Assembly: GCA_023398495.1 (NCBI GenBank) | Contig: JAEWSG010000038.1 | Span: 50,712 to 114,711, forward strand | Direction: 5' to 3' | From: Bacillota bacterium | GTDB taxonomy: Bacteria; Bacillota; Clostridia; Acetivibrionales; Acetivibrionaceae | DNA length: 64,000 nucleotides | Part shown: in pieces, positions 16,545 through 25,451 of the stretch | How positions within the stretch are numbered: position 1 is the stretch's first letter | Layout of the letters: every line of letters begins with the position of its first letter | Position numbers and translations under genes: made by a program | Notes under the pieces: generated by a model | What the model saw: the letters and a program-made list of their open reading frames with translations, nothing else | The model's database searches: none | What the model was told of the DNA's origin: nothing

Positions 16545-17723
16545 ATGTATCCGGATGATTTTTATGATAGGTTAAAGGTAGACAAAAGTATTGCACATAA
16601 CACAGGCTTCAATCCTTACTATAGCAGGCTTCAGTCAGGATTGACAGACCCAATTGTTATTGAAGATAAAGAGTTTATTAATCTGGCCTCAAACAATTAC
16701 TTAGGACTGGCAGCAGATGAAAGAGTGAAAACGGGAGCAATTGAGGCTATTGAGAGATATGGTGTTTCGCTCTGTGGTACCCCTGTTGCTACAGGATATC
16801 TGGAACTATACTGTAAGCTGGAAGAAAAACTATCGGAATTTTTGGGTTTGGAATCAACTGTTATTTTACCTTCATGTTATCAGGCAAATAATGGTCTGTT
16901 TTGTGCAATAGCAGGTAAAGAAGATATTATTCTTGTCGACCACTACGCCCATTCCTCGCTGATTCAGGGAATAAAAGCGGTAGGCTGTAAGGTGAGACCC
17001 TTCCTGCATAATAACATTGAACACCTTGAGCAGATACTGGCCCGATGTACACAATACAGACAGATTTTTGTTGTGACGGAATCGGTGTTTTCCACCGAGG
17101 GGAGTATTGCACCCTTAATAGAGATAACGGCACTTGCAGCTAAGTATAATGCTATACCTGTTGTTGATGATTCGCATGGTATTGGTGTTATTGGGAAAAC
17201 AGGACGAGGTATTTTAGAAGAGAGTGGAATAAAAAACTTTGACGGTATCTATACTGCCTCTTTAGGGAAGGCTCTGGCAAACACAGGTGGTGTAATTGGA
17301 GGTAAAAAAGGAATAATTGAATATTTGAAGTATTACTGTGCCCACCTTGTATACTCGACTGCACTACCTCCGCCGGTGCTTGGAGGAATATACAAGGTGC
17401 TTGAAATTATTGAGGAAGAGTTTGGAGAAATAAACTACAGAATCTTGAAGTATAAGGATGCAATAAGCAATGCCCTTATAGAGTCGGGATTTGAATTGAC
17501 GAACAGCAAAGCACCGATAATTTCAATCATTACTGGGGAAGCTGAAAACACGGTACTCCTCGCAAAGAAATTTTTTGACTGCAAAGTTTTGACAACTCCG
17601 TTTATTGAACCGTCTGTACCTGTTAATGAAGGAAGGGTGAGGCTTATAGCCGGAGCAAACCTCAAAGAAGAGAGTGTTGACAAAGCGGTGAAAATAATAC
17701 ATGGGCTGGGATGTAAAAAATGA
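16545..17723 (+). CDS. Alpha-oxoamine synthase (8-amino-7-oxononanoate synthase / serine palmitoyltransferase family)
   Basis: 392 residues from ATG 16545, behind 'GGGTGA'; a GTG at 16536 would lie inside the ACP gene. The PLP fold-type I signatures are present: 'NLASNNYLGLA', 'GTPVATGYLELYCKLEEKL', 'DHYAHSSLIQG' (ring-stacking His), 'VVDDSHGIGVIG' (Asp208/His211) and 'TASLGKALANTGG' (Lys242, Schiff base). The family condenses an amino acid with an acyl thioester and releases CO2. No biotin genes are near, so BioF activity is unlikely. With ACP in front and a sphingosine-kinase-like enzyme behind (4-base overlap), a sphingoid-base or capnine-like 3-keto product is the best inference. Confidence 0.9.
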   Translation: MYPDDFYDRLKVDKSIAHNTGFNPYYSRLQSGLTDPIVIEDKEFINLASNNYLGLAADERVKTGAIEAIERYGVSLCGTPVATGYLELYCKLEEKLSEFLGLESTVILPSCYQANNGLFCAIAGKEDIILVDHYAHSSLIQGIKAVGCKVRPFLHNNIEHLEQILARCTQYRQIFVVTESVFSTEGSIAPLIEITALAAKYNAIPVVDDSHGIGVIGKTGRGILEESGIKNFDGIYTASLGKALANTGGVIGGKKGIIEYLKYYCAHLVYSTALPPPVLGGIYKVLEIIEEEFGEINYRILKYKDAISNALIESGFELTNSKAPIISIITGEAENTVLLAKKFFDCKVLTTPFIEPSVPVNEGRVRLIAGANLKEESVDKAVKIIHGLGCKK

Positions 17724-18706
17724 GATATTTTTTCATATTTAATCCGGGGTCAAAATCGGGAAAAAGCCGGAAACGGTTTCAAACTATTATTGATTTGCTT
17801 GATAAAGCAGGAATCGATTATCGCTATGAAACAACGAAATCCCTTGAGGATGCAGCAAAATTGTCTGTATATGCTAATAATGAAGGCTATGATGTGATTG
17901 TTGCAGTAGGTGGAGATGGTACTATCAACAGAGTTCTAAACGGTTTTTTTGATAAAGCTGGAAACAGGATATCAACGGCTAAAATGGGAGTGGTCTATAC
18001 AGGAACCAGCCCTGACTTTTGTAAAAGTTACGGAATTCCTGTTGATACGGAGGAAGCAATAAAGCTGGTATTAGGAAATAAAAGCAGTAAAATCCGGATT
18101 GGAAGAATTGTTTTGGCTGCTTCGTACTCAAAGCAGTATGATAGCAAAATTGTGGATTTGAGTAGAGATTTTTGTACCAAGTATTTTGCCTGCTGTGTAA
18201 ATATAGGGTTGGGTGCAGCCCTTGCCCGGAGAGCAAATAGCGGCATACGTGGTATTGTTGGTGATTACGCCGGTACTTTTCTTGCACTCATAAAGACGCT
18301 TTTTTCATATAAGCCGGTTGAATTCACCCTTGTCAGCGATGGAAACTATCAGAAGGAAAGCAGTGTCTATAACATTTCCATTGGCAGGACTTTTTATATA
18401 GCTTCGGGAATTAAAGTCGCAAACTGTCTTACCCATGATGACGCCGGATTTTATAATATGACAGTTAAAAATATGAACATTGGAAACTGGTTTAAAACTA
18501 TCAAAAGAGTTTATTCCGGTAACAAGATCTTAAATGATGAAACAATATTCCTTGAGTATGGCAATGTTATTGAGGTGCTTGGAAACAGTGAATGCCCTGA
18601 AATTGAATTTGACGGTGATCCGGGCGGCTTTTTGCCTTGCAGGATAGATATGGCAGGCCAATGCCTGGATTTAATCTGTGAGAGTGAAAAGGGTAGTTTT
18701 AAATAA
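17720..18706 (+). CDS. Lipid kinase, diacylglycerol/sphingosine kinase family
   Basis: 328 residues. The DAGK catalytic domain carries 'FFIFNPGSKSGKSRKRF' (N-P-x-S-G) at the front and the nucleotide motif 'VIVAVGGDGTINRVLNGF' (GGDGT). The C-terminal YegS/LCB5-like beta domain includes 'CCVNIGLGAALARRAN' and 'EIEFDGDPGGFLPCRI'. The family phosphorylates the hydroxyl of diacylglycerol, sphingoid bases or ceramide. The start ATG overlaps the synthase stop (ATGA at 17720-17723), so the two are translated together. That coupling supports a long-chain amino alcohol or its derivative as substrate, but this is inferred from context. Confidence 0.9.
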   Translation: MRYFFIFNPGSKSGKSRKRFQTIIDLLDKAGIDYRYETTKSLEDAAKLSVYANNEGYDVIVAVGGDGTINRVLNGFFDKAGNRISTAKMGVVYTGTSPDFCKSYGIPVDTEEAIKLVLGNKSSKIRIGRIVLAASYSKQYDSKIVDLSRDFCTKYFACCVNIGLGAALARRANSGIRGIVGDYAGTFLALIKTLFSYKPVEFTLVSDGNYQKESSVYNISIGRTFYIASGIKVANCLTHDDAGFYNMTVKNMNIGNWFKTIKRVYSGNKILNDETIFLEYGNVIEVLGNSECPEIEFDGDPGGFLPCRIDMAGQCLDLICESEKGSFK

Positions 18707-18718
18707 TGTGAGGTAATT

Positions 18719-19723
18719 ATGAATAAAGAAAAGGACACAATCAGGTTAATAGCTTCAATGATGCCAAAATCTCCGTATAAGCTGAACGGATTATTTGAAT
18801 GCGATTGCGAGGCAGTTGAGTATAATGGAAGCAGGTTGCTTTTTAATGTAGATGAGTTTTCAAAGGAAGATTTGCTTAGAGAGCATGATCCGTATAGTCT
18901 GGGGTGGAATGCAGCTGTGGGAAGTGTTGCGGATGTACTTGCAGCAGGCGGAAAACCTGTTTTTTACCTCCACAGTATGGTAGTGGGTAATGATTGGGAT
19001 GAAGAATATGTAAGGTTGTTTTCAAAAGGTATAGCCGATGTCCTTGATAAAGCCGGAATTGGTTTTTTGGGCGGAGACTTTGGAAAAAGTGAAAAATGGA
19101 GGTATACCGCCACGGTTGTAGGAGTTCCTGGAGGCAGAACGCTTCTTAGGAGCGGGGCAAGTGAGGGGGATTCCATATATCTGACCGGTGAAATCGGTGC
19201 CGGAAATCTTGAGGCCTTTTTGAAGCTTTACGAAGACAAAAAAATTGTCGGATTCCTTGCAAAAAAGTTTAAAAACCAGTTTCAGACAAGATTTGAAGAG
19301 GCAGAACTTATCGGAAAATATGCTACAGCCTGTATTGACACAAGTGATGGCGTTTTTAATGCCATAAACACTTTGTCGGAAATGAGTTGTACGGGATTTG
19401 AACTTCAAAATCTTAATTATATAAAATTAGGAAAAACTGCGGCGAAAATATTTTCCTTGCCCCAAGCGTTATTATTTCTTGGAGAGTGTGGGGAGTATGA
19501 GCTGTTGTTTACTGTTGGGAAACAAGGGGAAGATGATTTTTTGAGGGAAGGACTTAATAGAGGATTGAAGTTTAAGAAGCTAGGAAAGGTTACCGATGCG
19601 TCTTTAAAAGTTCTGTATGAGGGATCACGTAAGTATGACCTTGAAAAACTTGATATAAGTGCCCGGGATTTTACAGATATGAAGCAATATATAAAAGAGT
19701 TGGTCAGATTTTTGAAAGCTTAG
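18719..19723 (+). CDS. ThiL/AIR-synthase-family ATP-dependent kinase-like protein
   Basis: 334 residues with the PurM-like fold. 'LFNVDEFSKEDLLREHDPYS' followed by 'GSVADVLAAGGKP' matches the ATP/Mg site of thiamine-monophosphate kinase, and 'CIDTSDGVFNAINTL' is the ThiL-type D-x-S-D-G-(L/V) motif. No thiamine genes are nearby, and it lies 12 bases after the lipid kinase in an operon with lipid-type enzymes. I expect it to phosphorylate an intermediate of this pathway or to be recruited for another substrate. Housekeeping thiL is the alternative. Start ATG 18719 has 'TGAGGT' upstream. Confidence 0.75.
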   Translation: MNKEKDTIRLIASMMPKSPYKLNGLFECDCEAVEYNGSRLLFNVDEFSKEDLLREHDPYSLGWNAAVGSVADVLAAGGKPVFYLHSMVVGNDWDEEYVRLFSKGIADVLDKAGIGFLGGDFGKSEKWRYTATVVGVPGGRTLLRSGASEGDSIYLTGEIGAGNLEAFLKLYEDKKIVGFLAKKFKNQFQTRFEEAELIGKYATACIDTSDGVFNAINTLSEMSCTGFELQNLNYIKLGKTAAKIFSLPQALLFLGECGEYELLFTVGKQGEDDFLREGLNRGLKFKKLGKVTDASLKVLYEGSRKYDLEKLDISARDFTDMKQYIKELVRFLKA

Positions 19724-19895
19724 GAATATATAAATTCTCATGCTTAGGATTGGAAGAGGATTCCGCCTTAGTGAATCGTAACAGAATTGATTTCTAGAAC
19801 GTGCGAGGTATAGAACAGATGAAGTGTATTTTTAACATTGTAATGTTCAAAAGCACTAGCGAACTTTTGAAGAGTCAAATTGAGGTGTGTGAATT

Positions 19896-21179
19896 ATGGA
19901 AAGAAGAGTGGTAATAACAGGAATTGGGCCTGTAACATCTATAGGTATAGGTAAGGAAGAATTCTTTGAGAGTATGATGGGCTTAAAATCCGAAATCCGC
20001 AGAATACCTGAGGAGTATGAAAAGAAATATCCGTTTAAATCGGTTTACTATGTGCCCGCTCCTGAGATTTCATTAAGCCGGTTCGGACTTCCGGCATCAG
20101 TTGAAAATGCCATGGAAAGAGCTGCAAAGTTTTGCGTGGTTGGAGCTAAGTTGGCTTTAATGGATGCGGGGCTTAATATAGTCGACAGTAACAAATATTT
20201 TGCTGTTGAAGGAGTAAAAACCTGTGATGTTGTTATAGGAATAGGTATGAGCAGCATTCAGACAGCTCTAACGTCCTATGTTTCCCATGTTTTTGAAGGA
20301 GACAGGGAGACAATCGAGAAATTCGGCTTGACTGCAAGATTCAACAGGATGGTTATCCCTATGTTGATGCCTGATTCCGCATCGTCATGGATATCAATAC
20401 TATATGGTTTTAAAGGTGCAAATTATACAATGAATGCATCCTGTGCGTCAGGTACCTGTGCAATTGGTGAAGCATATATGCGTATTAAGAATGGTCTTAG
20501 TAATGCTGCTGTGACCGGAGGTGTTGAATGTCTTGCTGAAAAGTACGGAGGTGTCATGCGTGGTTTTGATATGCTATCCACTCTTACTAAGTCCGAAGAT
20601 GGTAATCCAATGCCTTTTTCAAATAGGAGGAGCGGTTTTTTGTTCAATGAAGGAGCCGCGTGCATACTGCTTCTCGAAGAACTTGAGAGTGCACTAAAAA
20701 GAGGAGCTGATATATATGCAGAAATATCAGGTTACGAGTGTAACAGTGATGCCTTCAATATAGTACAGATGGATGAGACTGGAGAACAAATAAAAAAATT
20801 GCTTGTAAAAATTAAAGGGAGCACAACTATTGATTATATAAATGCACATGGGACCGGGACAGTTTTAAACGATGATATTGAGGCGAAAATTATAAGAGAC
20901 GTTTTCGGAGATAAATGTGATCAGCCGCTTATAAATTCAAGCAAAGGTATATTAGGTCACTCAATTGGAGCAAGTGGAGCCCTTGAGGCGGCAATTACCG
21001 CAATGTCTATAAAGAAAGCACGGGTGCACGGCAGCAGGATTGATAAGCCTATGGAAAACCTCAATATTGTAATGGAATCTAAGTCTGCAAAATTAGATTA
21101 TGCCCTTTCGACCTCCTATGGATTTGGGGGGCATAATGCTGCAATACTATTTAAAAGGTATGGGGAACAAAATGGATAG
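19896..21179 (+). CDS. Beta-ketoacyl-ACP synthase (FabF-like condensing enzyme)
   Basis: 427 residues. The catalytic triad is complete: Cys183 in 'MNASCASGTCAIGEAYMRI', His318 in 'INAHGTGTVLNDDIE' and His355 in 'SSKGILGHSIGASGALEAA', with the conserved Lys350. Extra length near the N-terminus (about residues 28-70) is unlike housekeeping FabF. It extends or condenses acyl-ACP with malonyl-ACP. It follows the ThiL-like gene after 172 bases and overlaps the next gene by 8. With the dedicated ACP it probably builds or extends the acyl chain used by the oxoamine synthase, or catalyses a separate condensation. Confidence 0.9.
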   Translation: MERRVVITGIGPVTSIGIGKEEFFESMMGLKSEIRRIPEEYEKKYPFKSVYYVPAPEISLSRFGLPASVENAMERAAKFCVVGAKLALMDAGLNIVDSNKYFAVEGVKTCDVVIGIGMSSIQTALTSYVSHVFEGDRETIEKFGLTARFNRMVIPMLMPDSASSWISILYGFKGANYTMNASCASGTCAIGEAYMRIKNGLSNAAVTGGVECLAEKYGGVMRGFDMLSTLTKSEDGNPMPFSNRRSGFLFNEGAACILLLEELESALKRGADIYAEISGYECNSDAFNIVQMDETGEQIKKLLVKIKGSTTIDYINAHGTGTVLNDDIEAKIIRDVFGDKCDQPLINSSKGILGHSIGASGALEAAITAMSIKKARVHGSRIDKPMENLNIVMESKSAKLDYALSTSYGFGGHNAAILFKRYGEQNG

Positions 21180-22209
21180 GGTATTGATAACGGGAGCGAC
21201 AGGATTTATAGGAAGCCATGTTGCTGAAATTTTTTGCCGGAATGGGGTTGAAACAGGTTGCCTTGTGAGGCTTGGAAGCAGTACTGAGAATTTAAACGGC
21301 CTTCCGGTAACAATTGAATTTGGGGATATTGAAGACGTAGATGGGATGATAAATATATTGAGGGACTATAATTTTGTTATCCATATTGCAGCATATGCCA
21401 GAGATTGGGGAGCTTACGGAAAGTTTTACAGAGTTAATGTATATGGAACGCTGAACGTATTGAGAGCTTGTTATAAAAACGGAATAAATAATGTTATAAT
21501 TACATCGTCCTGCTCGGTATATGGAGAGGAAAACTGCCATGAAATTAAGGATGAAAACTCGCCGTATAATTCACATTATCCCTACTTTTTAGATAAGCTG
21601 TTACCGTGTGCAATGAACTATTACAGGGACTCAAAGGCTCTTGCAAAGGTGAAAGCTATGGACTACGCAAGAAGGATGAAGCTCAATCTGACCATAATTG
21701 AACCGGTATGGGTATTTGGAGAGAGGGAGTTTAACACAGGGTTTTATGAATACCTTAAGAGTGCACAAAGTAAAATACCGTTTTTGCCAGGCAGCAGGAA
21801 AAACAGATTTCATGTAATTTATGCTAAAGACTTGGCAAGAGCTTATTTTAAAGCTTTTGAGAAAAGACTTGAAGGGATAAATTCTTTCATAATCGGAAAT
21901 GGAAACGCTCCGTTAATGGATTGTTTTTATACTATCCTGTGCAGCAAGGCAGGAATTAAGAAGCCGCAGCGGATACCTAAAGTTCCTTTATATCCTTTCG
22001 CTTTTATACTGGAATTGATATATACGGTTTTGCGTATCAAAAATCCTCCGCTGCTGACGCGCGGAAGGCTAAACATGTTTTACGACAACATTGAATACTC
22101 TACAGTAAGGGCTAAAGAGTTGCTAGGCTTTGAAGCCGAATACAACCTTGAGGATGGAATTGAAAAAACTGTGAAGTGGTACAGAGAACACAAACTGATA
22201 GATACTTAA
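21172..22209 (+). CDS. NAD-dependent epimerase/dehydratase-type SDR reductase
   Basis: 345 residues from ATG 21172 ('MDRVLITGATGFIGSHVAE'), which overlaps the ketosynthase stop by 8 bases; longer upstream starts lie inside that gene. The Rossmann motif is T-G-A-T-G-F-I-G. 'ITSSCSVYG' gives the catalytic Ser region, and 'NYYRDSKALAKVKAMDYAR' supplies Tyr-x3-Lys. The C-terminal part resembles 3-beta-HSD/dihydroflavonol-reductase-type extended SDRs. Bacterial sphingolipid loci use an enzyme of this class (CerR) for the 3-keto reduction step, so the same role is plausible here. Confidence 0.82.
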   Translation: MDRVLITGATGFIGSHVAEIFCRNGVETGCLVRLGSSTENLNGLPVTIEFGDIEDVDGMINILRDYNFVIHIAAYARDWGAYGKFYRVNVYGTLNVLRACYKNGINNVIITSSCSVYGEENCHEIKDENSPYNSHYPYFLDKLLPCAMNYYRDSKALAKVKAMDYARRMKLNLTIIEPVWVFGEREFNTGFYEYLKSAQSKIPFLPGSRKNRFHVIYAKDLARAYFKAFEKRLEGINSFIIGNGNAPLMDCFYTILCSKAGIKKPQRIPKVPLYPFAFILELIYTVLRIKNPPLLTRGRLNMFYDNIEYSTVRAKELLGFEAEYNLEDGIEKTVKWYREHKLIDT

Positions 22210-22223
22210 TAGAGGTGGTTTTT

Positions 22224-23513
22224 ATGACAGTAAAAAATGTTATGGGGATTAATAAGAGTTTTTTTAACCTTAAAGTCAAGATTAGAGCATTTTTTCATTT
22301 TTTGCCTGAATTGTTAAAGGGTAAAATAAGCTTAAGGCATTTTATTGCTTTTTTAAAAAGGCTGTTGTACTTTTTGGGTAAAATGCAGCATAATAAATTT
22401 GTGAAGATAGGTAAAAATACCCGTGTTGATTTATATTGCCCCGGTTTTCCGTCAAAGGCGTTCTTTACGGCATGCAGAAAGTTTTCTGTATTTGAGGGCA
22501 AACTTCCGTGTACAACGGTTCTTATATCGGTCACATCAGCGTGCAAATATCACTGTATGCACTGTTATCAAAAGCACGACAAAGGTAGGGATATGGGTAT
22601 TGAAAATCTTGTTTCCTGTGTAAAAAAGCTACAGGATATGGGAATTGCTTTTTTTAATATTGAAGGGGGAGAACCCTTCCTTGTCTATGACAGATTGCTG
22701 AAGGTGTGCCAGGCTATAGATGCCAGGTCTGAGATATGGGTGAACTCTACAGGATATGGTATAACTTTTGATAGACTGTCAGAACTCAAAAGACACAATG
22801 TAACTGCCATTATGTTTTCGCTTCATACCCATATGCCAGAAGAGTTGAACAAATTTATGGGTGATGATAAAGCGTGGGATACTATGAAAGCTGCTGTTGA
22901 GATGTGCCATAAAGCTGGTATTTCGGTAGCCTTTAACTCCTGCCTTCAAGTTTCGGATTTCTATAATGGCAAATTTGAAAGAATAATGGAGATTGCAAAA
23001 GGCTTTAATGCTTCCATAATTCAGATAATTAAACCCAAACCTTCAGGAGGTTTGCTTGAAGTGGGTATAGATCCATTTACTACGGAGGATGTACTTCATA
23101 TCAGGTCTTTGGTTGACAGGTATAATCTCGATGAGCAGTATAGGGATTATCCATCAATATCTGCTCAGATAATAGAAGAAGATAAATCTCAGTTCGGTTG
23201 CACGGCAGGAGGAACCGACCGGTTTTATATAAATGCAAAAGGAGATGTACAGCCATGTGAGTTTCTTAACATTTCTTTTGGTAATATAGGTGAGGAGAGC
23301 TTTGAAGATATCTATAAGAGAATGAGGGATTGCTTTGGAGTTCCCGGCGAATGCTGGCTCTGTGAAAAATACTCAAATAAAGTACTAGAGCTTTATAAGA
23401 AGTATAATTTAAAGTCATTGCCTTTAAGCCCTGAAATATCAAGGGAAATTTATGAAAACTGGGATAGAGGTAATAAAACAGAGCTTTATGAGAAGATAGA
23501 GCGGATTTTTTAG
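22224..23513 (+). CDS. Radical SAM protein with SPASM-like C-terminus
   Basis: About 429 residues from ATG 22224, placed 7 bases after 'AGAGGTGG'; the longer frame from 22176 begins inside the SDR gene. The basic N-terminus precedes the cluster 'SACKYHCMHCYQKH' (C-x3-C-x2-C) and the SAM-binding 'NIEGGEPFL'. The C-terminus holds 'CTAGGTDRFYINAKGDVQPC' and 'GECWLCEKY', a SPASM/twitch-type set of Cys that can bind an extra Fe-S cluster. No precursor peptide is seen nearby, so it may modify the lipid product (HpnH-like reactions are one precedent). It is the last gene of the cluster, 14 bases after the SDR. Confidence 0.88.
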   Translation: MTVKNVMGINKSFFNLKVKIRAFFHFLPELLKGKISLRHFIAFLKRLLYFLGKMQHNKFVKIGKNTRVDLYCPGFPSKAFFTACRKFSVFEGKLPCTTVLISVTSACKYHCMHCYQKHDKGRDMGIENLVSCVKKLQDMGIAFFNIEGGEPFLVYDRLLKVCQAIDARSEIWVNSTGYGITFDRLSELKRHNVTAIMFSLHTHMPEELNKFMGDDKAWDTMKAAVEMCHKAGISVAFNSCLQVSDFYNGKFERIMEIAKGFNASIIQIIKPKPSGGLLEVGIDPFTTEDVLHIRSLVDRYNLDEQYRDYPSISAQIIEEDKSQFGCTAGGTDRFYINAKGDVQPCEFLNISFGNIGEESFEDIYKRMRDCFGVPGECWLCEKYSNKVLELYKKYNLKSLPLSPEISREIYENWDRGNKTELYEKIERIF

Positions 23514-23582
23514 TTATGCCTTTTTGGAATTGTCTAAAACAAAACAACTTATTTAGTTTTACAAAAAACATAAATAAATTTA

Positions 23583-23611
23583 TTGAATATTATTAAAAAT
23601 AAACATATAAT
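23583..23611 (+). promoter_or_regulatory. SigA-type promoter for the Fe-S cluster operon
   Basis: TTGAAT (23583-23588), 17-base spacer, TATAAT (23606-23611), about 43 bases upstream of the NifU-like start. This is a near-consensus vegetative promoter and separates this operon from the lipid-like cluster before it. Confidence 0.65.
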
Positions 23612-23653
23612 ATTGTGAAGAGTAGGTATAATTTTGTGAGGTGGTGGACGTGA

Positions 23654-24016
23654 TTGTATTCAGATATAGTAATGGAGCATTTTATGTGTCCAAGAAATGC
23701 AGGAAGCATGCCGGAAGCTGATGCTGAAGGTACTATGGGAGATCCGAAGTGTGGAGATACACTTACTGTTTATATTAAAGTAAAGGATGAAGTTATTGAA
23801 GACATAAGTTTTCTTGTTTTTGGTTGTACAGCTTCTATAGCAACAAGTAGTATGACAACTGTGCTTGCAAAGGGAAAAACTCTTGCTGAGGCTATGAAAA
23901 TCACAGAAGAGGATGTCATTGAGGCATTAGGAGGGCTCCCCGAAGAAAAAAAACATTGTTCGAATCTGGGAGTGAGTGCATTAAGAAAGGCTATCCGGAG
24001 TTATTTGGAGAAGTGA
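23654..24016 (+). CDS. NifU/IscU-like iron-sulfur scaffold protein
   Basis: 120 residues. Start TTG 23654 ('MYSDIVMEHFMCPRNAG') is set by 'GAGGTGGTGG' just upstream. The three scaffold cysteines are in place: 'GDPKCGDTL', 'FGCTASIATSS' and 'HCSNLGVSALRKAI', matching IscU G-x-P-x-C-G-D, G-C-x-x-x-I-A-x-S-S and H-C-S-N-L. It assembles Fe-S clusters for transfer to apoproteins. It has an extra Cys ('FMCPRN'). It begins a run of Fe-S and NifX-like genes, which suggests a dedicated metallocluster route rather than the general Isc/Suf system. Confidence 0.92.
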   Translation: MYSDIVMEHFMCPRNAGSMPEADAEGTMGDPKCGDTLTVYIKVKDEVIEDISFLVFGCTASIATSSMTTVLAKGKTLAEAMKITEEDVIEALGGLPEEKKHCSNLGVSALRKAIRSYLEK

Positions 24017-24094
24017 GAATAGGGATTAGATAATCACAAACCAGCAGTTGAATGCGAAACAATATATAAGTTTAAAAATTGGATGGTGAAACAT

Positions 24095-24508
24095 ATGTTT
24101 GATGAAGAACAGGGGTTGTATACCATAGGTACGGTGGCACAATTAATAGGTGAGCATCCCGAAACACTGCGGGTATGGGAGCGGAATGACCTTATACGTC
24201 CGGATAGGGAAGGATATCAAAGAAAGTATTCAAATAATGATGTTAAAAGGCTTAAATTTATAAAATTTTTGATGGATGAAAAAGGCCTCAATATTGCAGG
24301 CGTAAAACAACTTACTTTGATGTATTCCTGCTGGTATAAGCGAAACTGCAGTGGAGGAGCTGGAAGGAACAGCCATACTATTGTGAATGAATCGAAGCCA
24401 TGCTGGAAGATGGAGGAAACTTATTGCCTTGTGGCAAGTGACAAGTCAGAAATGTGCAATACATGTGACATAATTAAGAAGTGTACTGATTGTAAAGAAT
24501 GTAAATGA
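24095..24508 (+). CDS. MerR-family regulator with Cys-rich tail
   Basis: About 137 residues from ATG 24095, spaced from 'GGATGGTG'; the ATG at 24083 overlaps that ribosome site. N-terminal winged HTH: 'YTIGTVAQLIGEHPETLRVW' with 'ERNDLIRPDREGYQRKYS', as in HspR/GlnR-type MerR proteins. The C-terminus has 'CNTCDIIKKCTDCKECK' (C-x2-C-x5-C-x2-C-x2-C) and earlier Cys residues, which could ligate an Fe-S cluster or metal. It probably senses Fe-S or redox state and controls the surrounding cluster. It sits between the scaffold gene and the Mrp ATPase. Confidence 0.82.
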   Translation: MFDEEQGLYTIGTVAQLIGEHPETLRVWERNDLIRPDREGYQRKYSNNDVKRLKFIKFLMDEKGLNIAGVKQLTLMYSCWYKRNCSGGAGRNSHTIVNESKPCWKMEETYCLVASDKSEMCNTCDIIKKCTDCKECK

Positions 24509-24574
24509 AAGATTATGGACAAGCATCAAAAATATTATTTTTGATTAAAAATAAAATACATAGGAGATGGAAAC

Positions 24575-25420
24575 ATGAGTGATTGTAATTGTTCAAGTAC
24601 AGATTGTGTAAGTGAAGGTTGTTCTTCCGGAGGTTGTGGAAGTAAGCCTAAGGATTTAATAGAGAAGACACATGAGCTTAACCGTATCAAAAAAGTTATT
24701 GGTGTAGTAAGTGGAAAAGGCGGTGTCGGTAAGTCACTGGTTACATCGTCTTTGGCAGTGCTTATGAGAAGGAAGGGATACAATGTTGGCGTTCTTGATG
24801 CAGATATAACAGGACCTTCTATACCCAAAATGTTTGGTGTAAACAAAAAAGCTGAGGGGAGTGAATTTGGGATATATCCCCAAAAAACGCACAACAATAT
24901 AAATGTTATGTCCTTAAACCTACTGCTTGAAGAGGAAGATTCTCCTGTGATCTGGAGAGGTCCCATAATATCTGGTACTGTAAAGCAGTTCTGGACAGAT
25001 GTAATATGGGGGGATGTTGATTATTTATTCCTTGACATGCCTCCTGGAACAGGTGATGTGCCTCTGACAGTGTTTCAGTCAATTCCTTTGGACGGGATTG
25101 TTATAGTTACCTCGCCTCAGGATTTGGTTTCTTTGATAGTTAAGAAAGCTTACAATATGGCAAAATCCATGAACATTAATGTTCTAGGTATTGTAGAAAA
25201 TATGAGTTGGTTAAAATGTCCCGATTGTGGAAAGGATATTCAACTATTTGGGAAGAGTAAAATAGAAGAAATAGCTATGAAACTTGGTGTTCCCGTGCTA
25301 GGGAAAATGCCTATAGACCCTGAAGTTGCAATGCTATGTGACAATGGCGAAATAGAAAAGCTAAATCATTCCCACCTTGATAATGCAGTTGAGTATATTG
25401 AAAAGGTAATAAAAGTGTAG
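24575..25420 (+). CDS. mrp: Mrp/NBP35-type iron-sulfur carrier ATPase
   Basis: 281 residues. A Cys-rich N-terminus has Cys at 4, 6, 11, 16 and 21 ('CNCSSTDCVSEGCSSGGC'), followed by a deviant Walker A 'SGKGGVGKSLVTSSLAVL', switch 'FLDMPPGTGDVPLTVFQS' and the C-terminal 'CPDCGKDIQLFG' C-x2-C pair. This family binds and transfers [4Fe-4S] clusters in an ATP-dependent way. ATG 24575 follows 'AGGAGATGG'. The Cys-rich head recalls eukaryotic Nbp35 rather than the minimal bacterial ApbC. It is followed at 31 bases by NifX-like genes. Confidence 0.93.
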   Translation: MSDCNCSSTDCVSEGCSSGGCGSKPKDLIEKTHELNRIKKVIGVVSGKGGVGKSLVTSSLAVLMRRKGYNVGVLDADITGPSIPKMFGVNKKAEGSEFGIYPQKTHNNINVMSLNLLLEEEDSPVIWRGPIISGTVKQFWTDVIWGDVDYLFLDMPPGTGDVPLTVFQSIPLDGIVIVTSPQDLVSLIVKKAYNMAKSMNINVLGIVENMSWLKCPDCGKDIQLFGKSKIEEIAMKLGVPVLGKMPIDPEVAMLCDNGEIEKLNHSHLDNAVEYIEKVIKV

Positions 25421-25451
25421 TAAAAATATTAAAGTATTGGAGTGGTAAAGA

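Noticed and set aside
16545..17723. Assigning the oxoamine synthase as BioF of a biotin operon
   Set aside because: No bioA, bioD, bioB or bioW-like gene is near, and an ACP and a lipid kinase are coupled to it, which fits lipid synthesis better.
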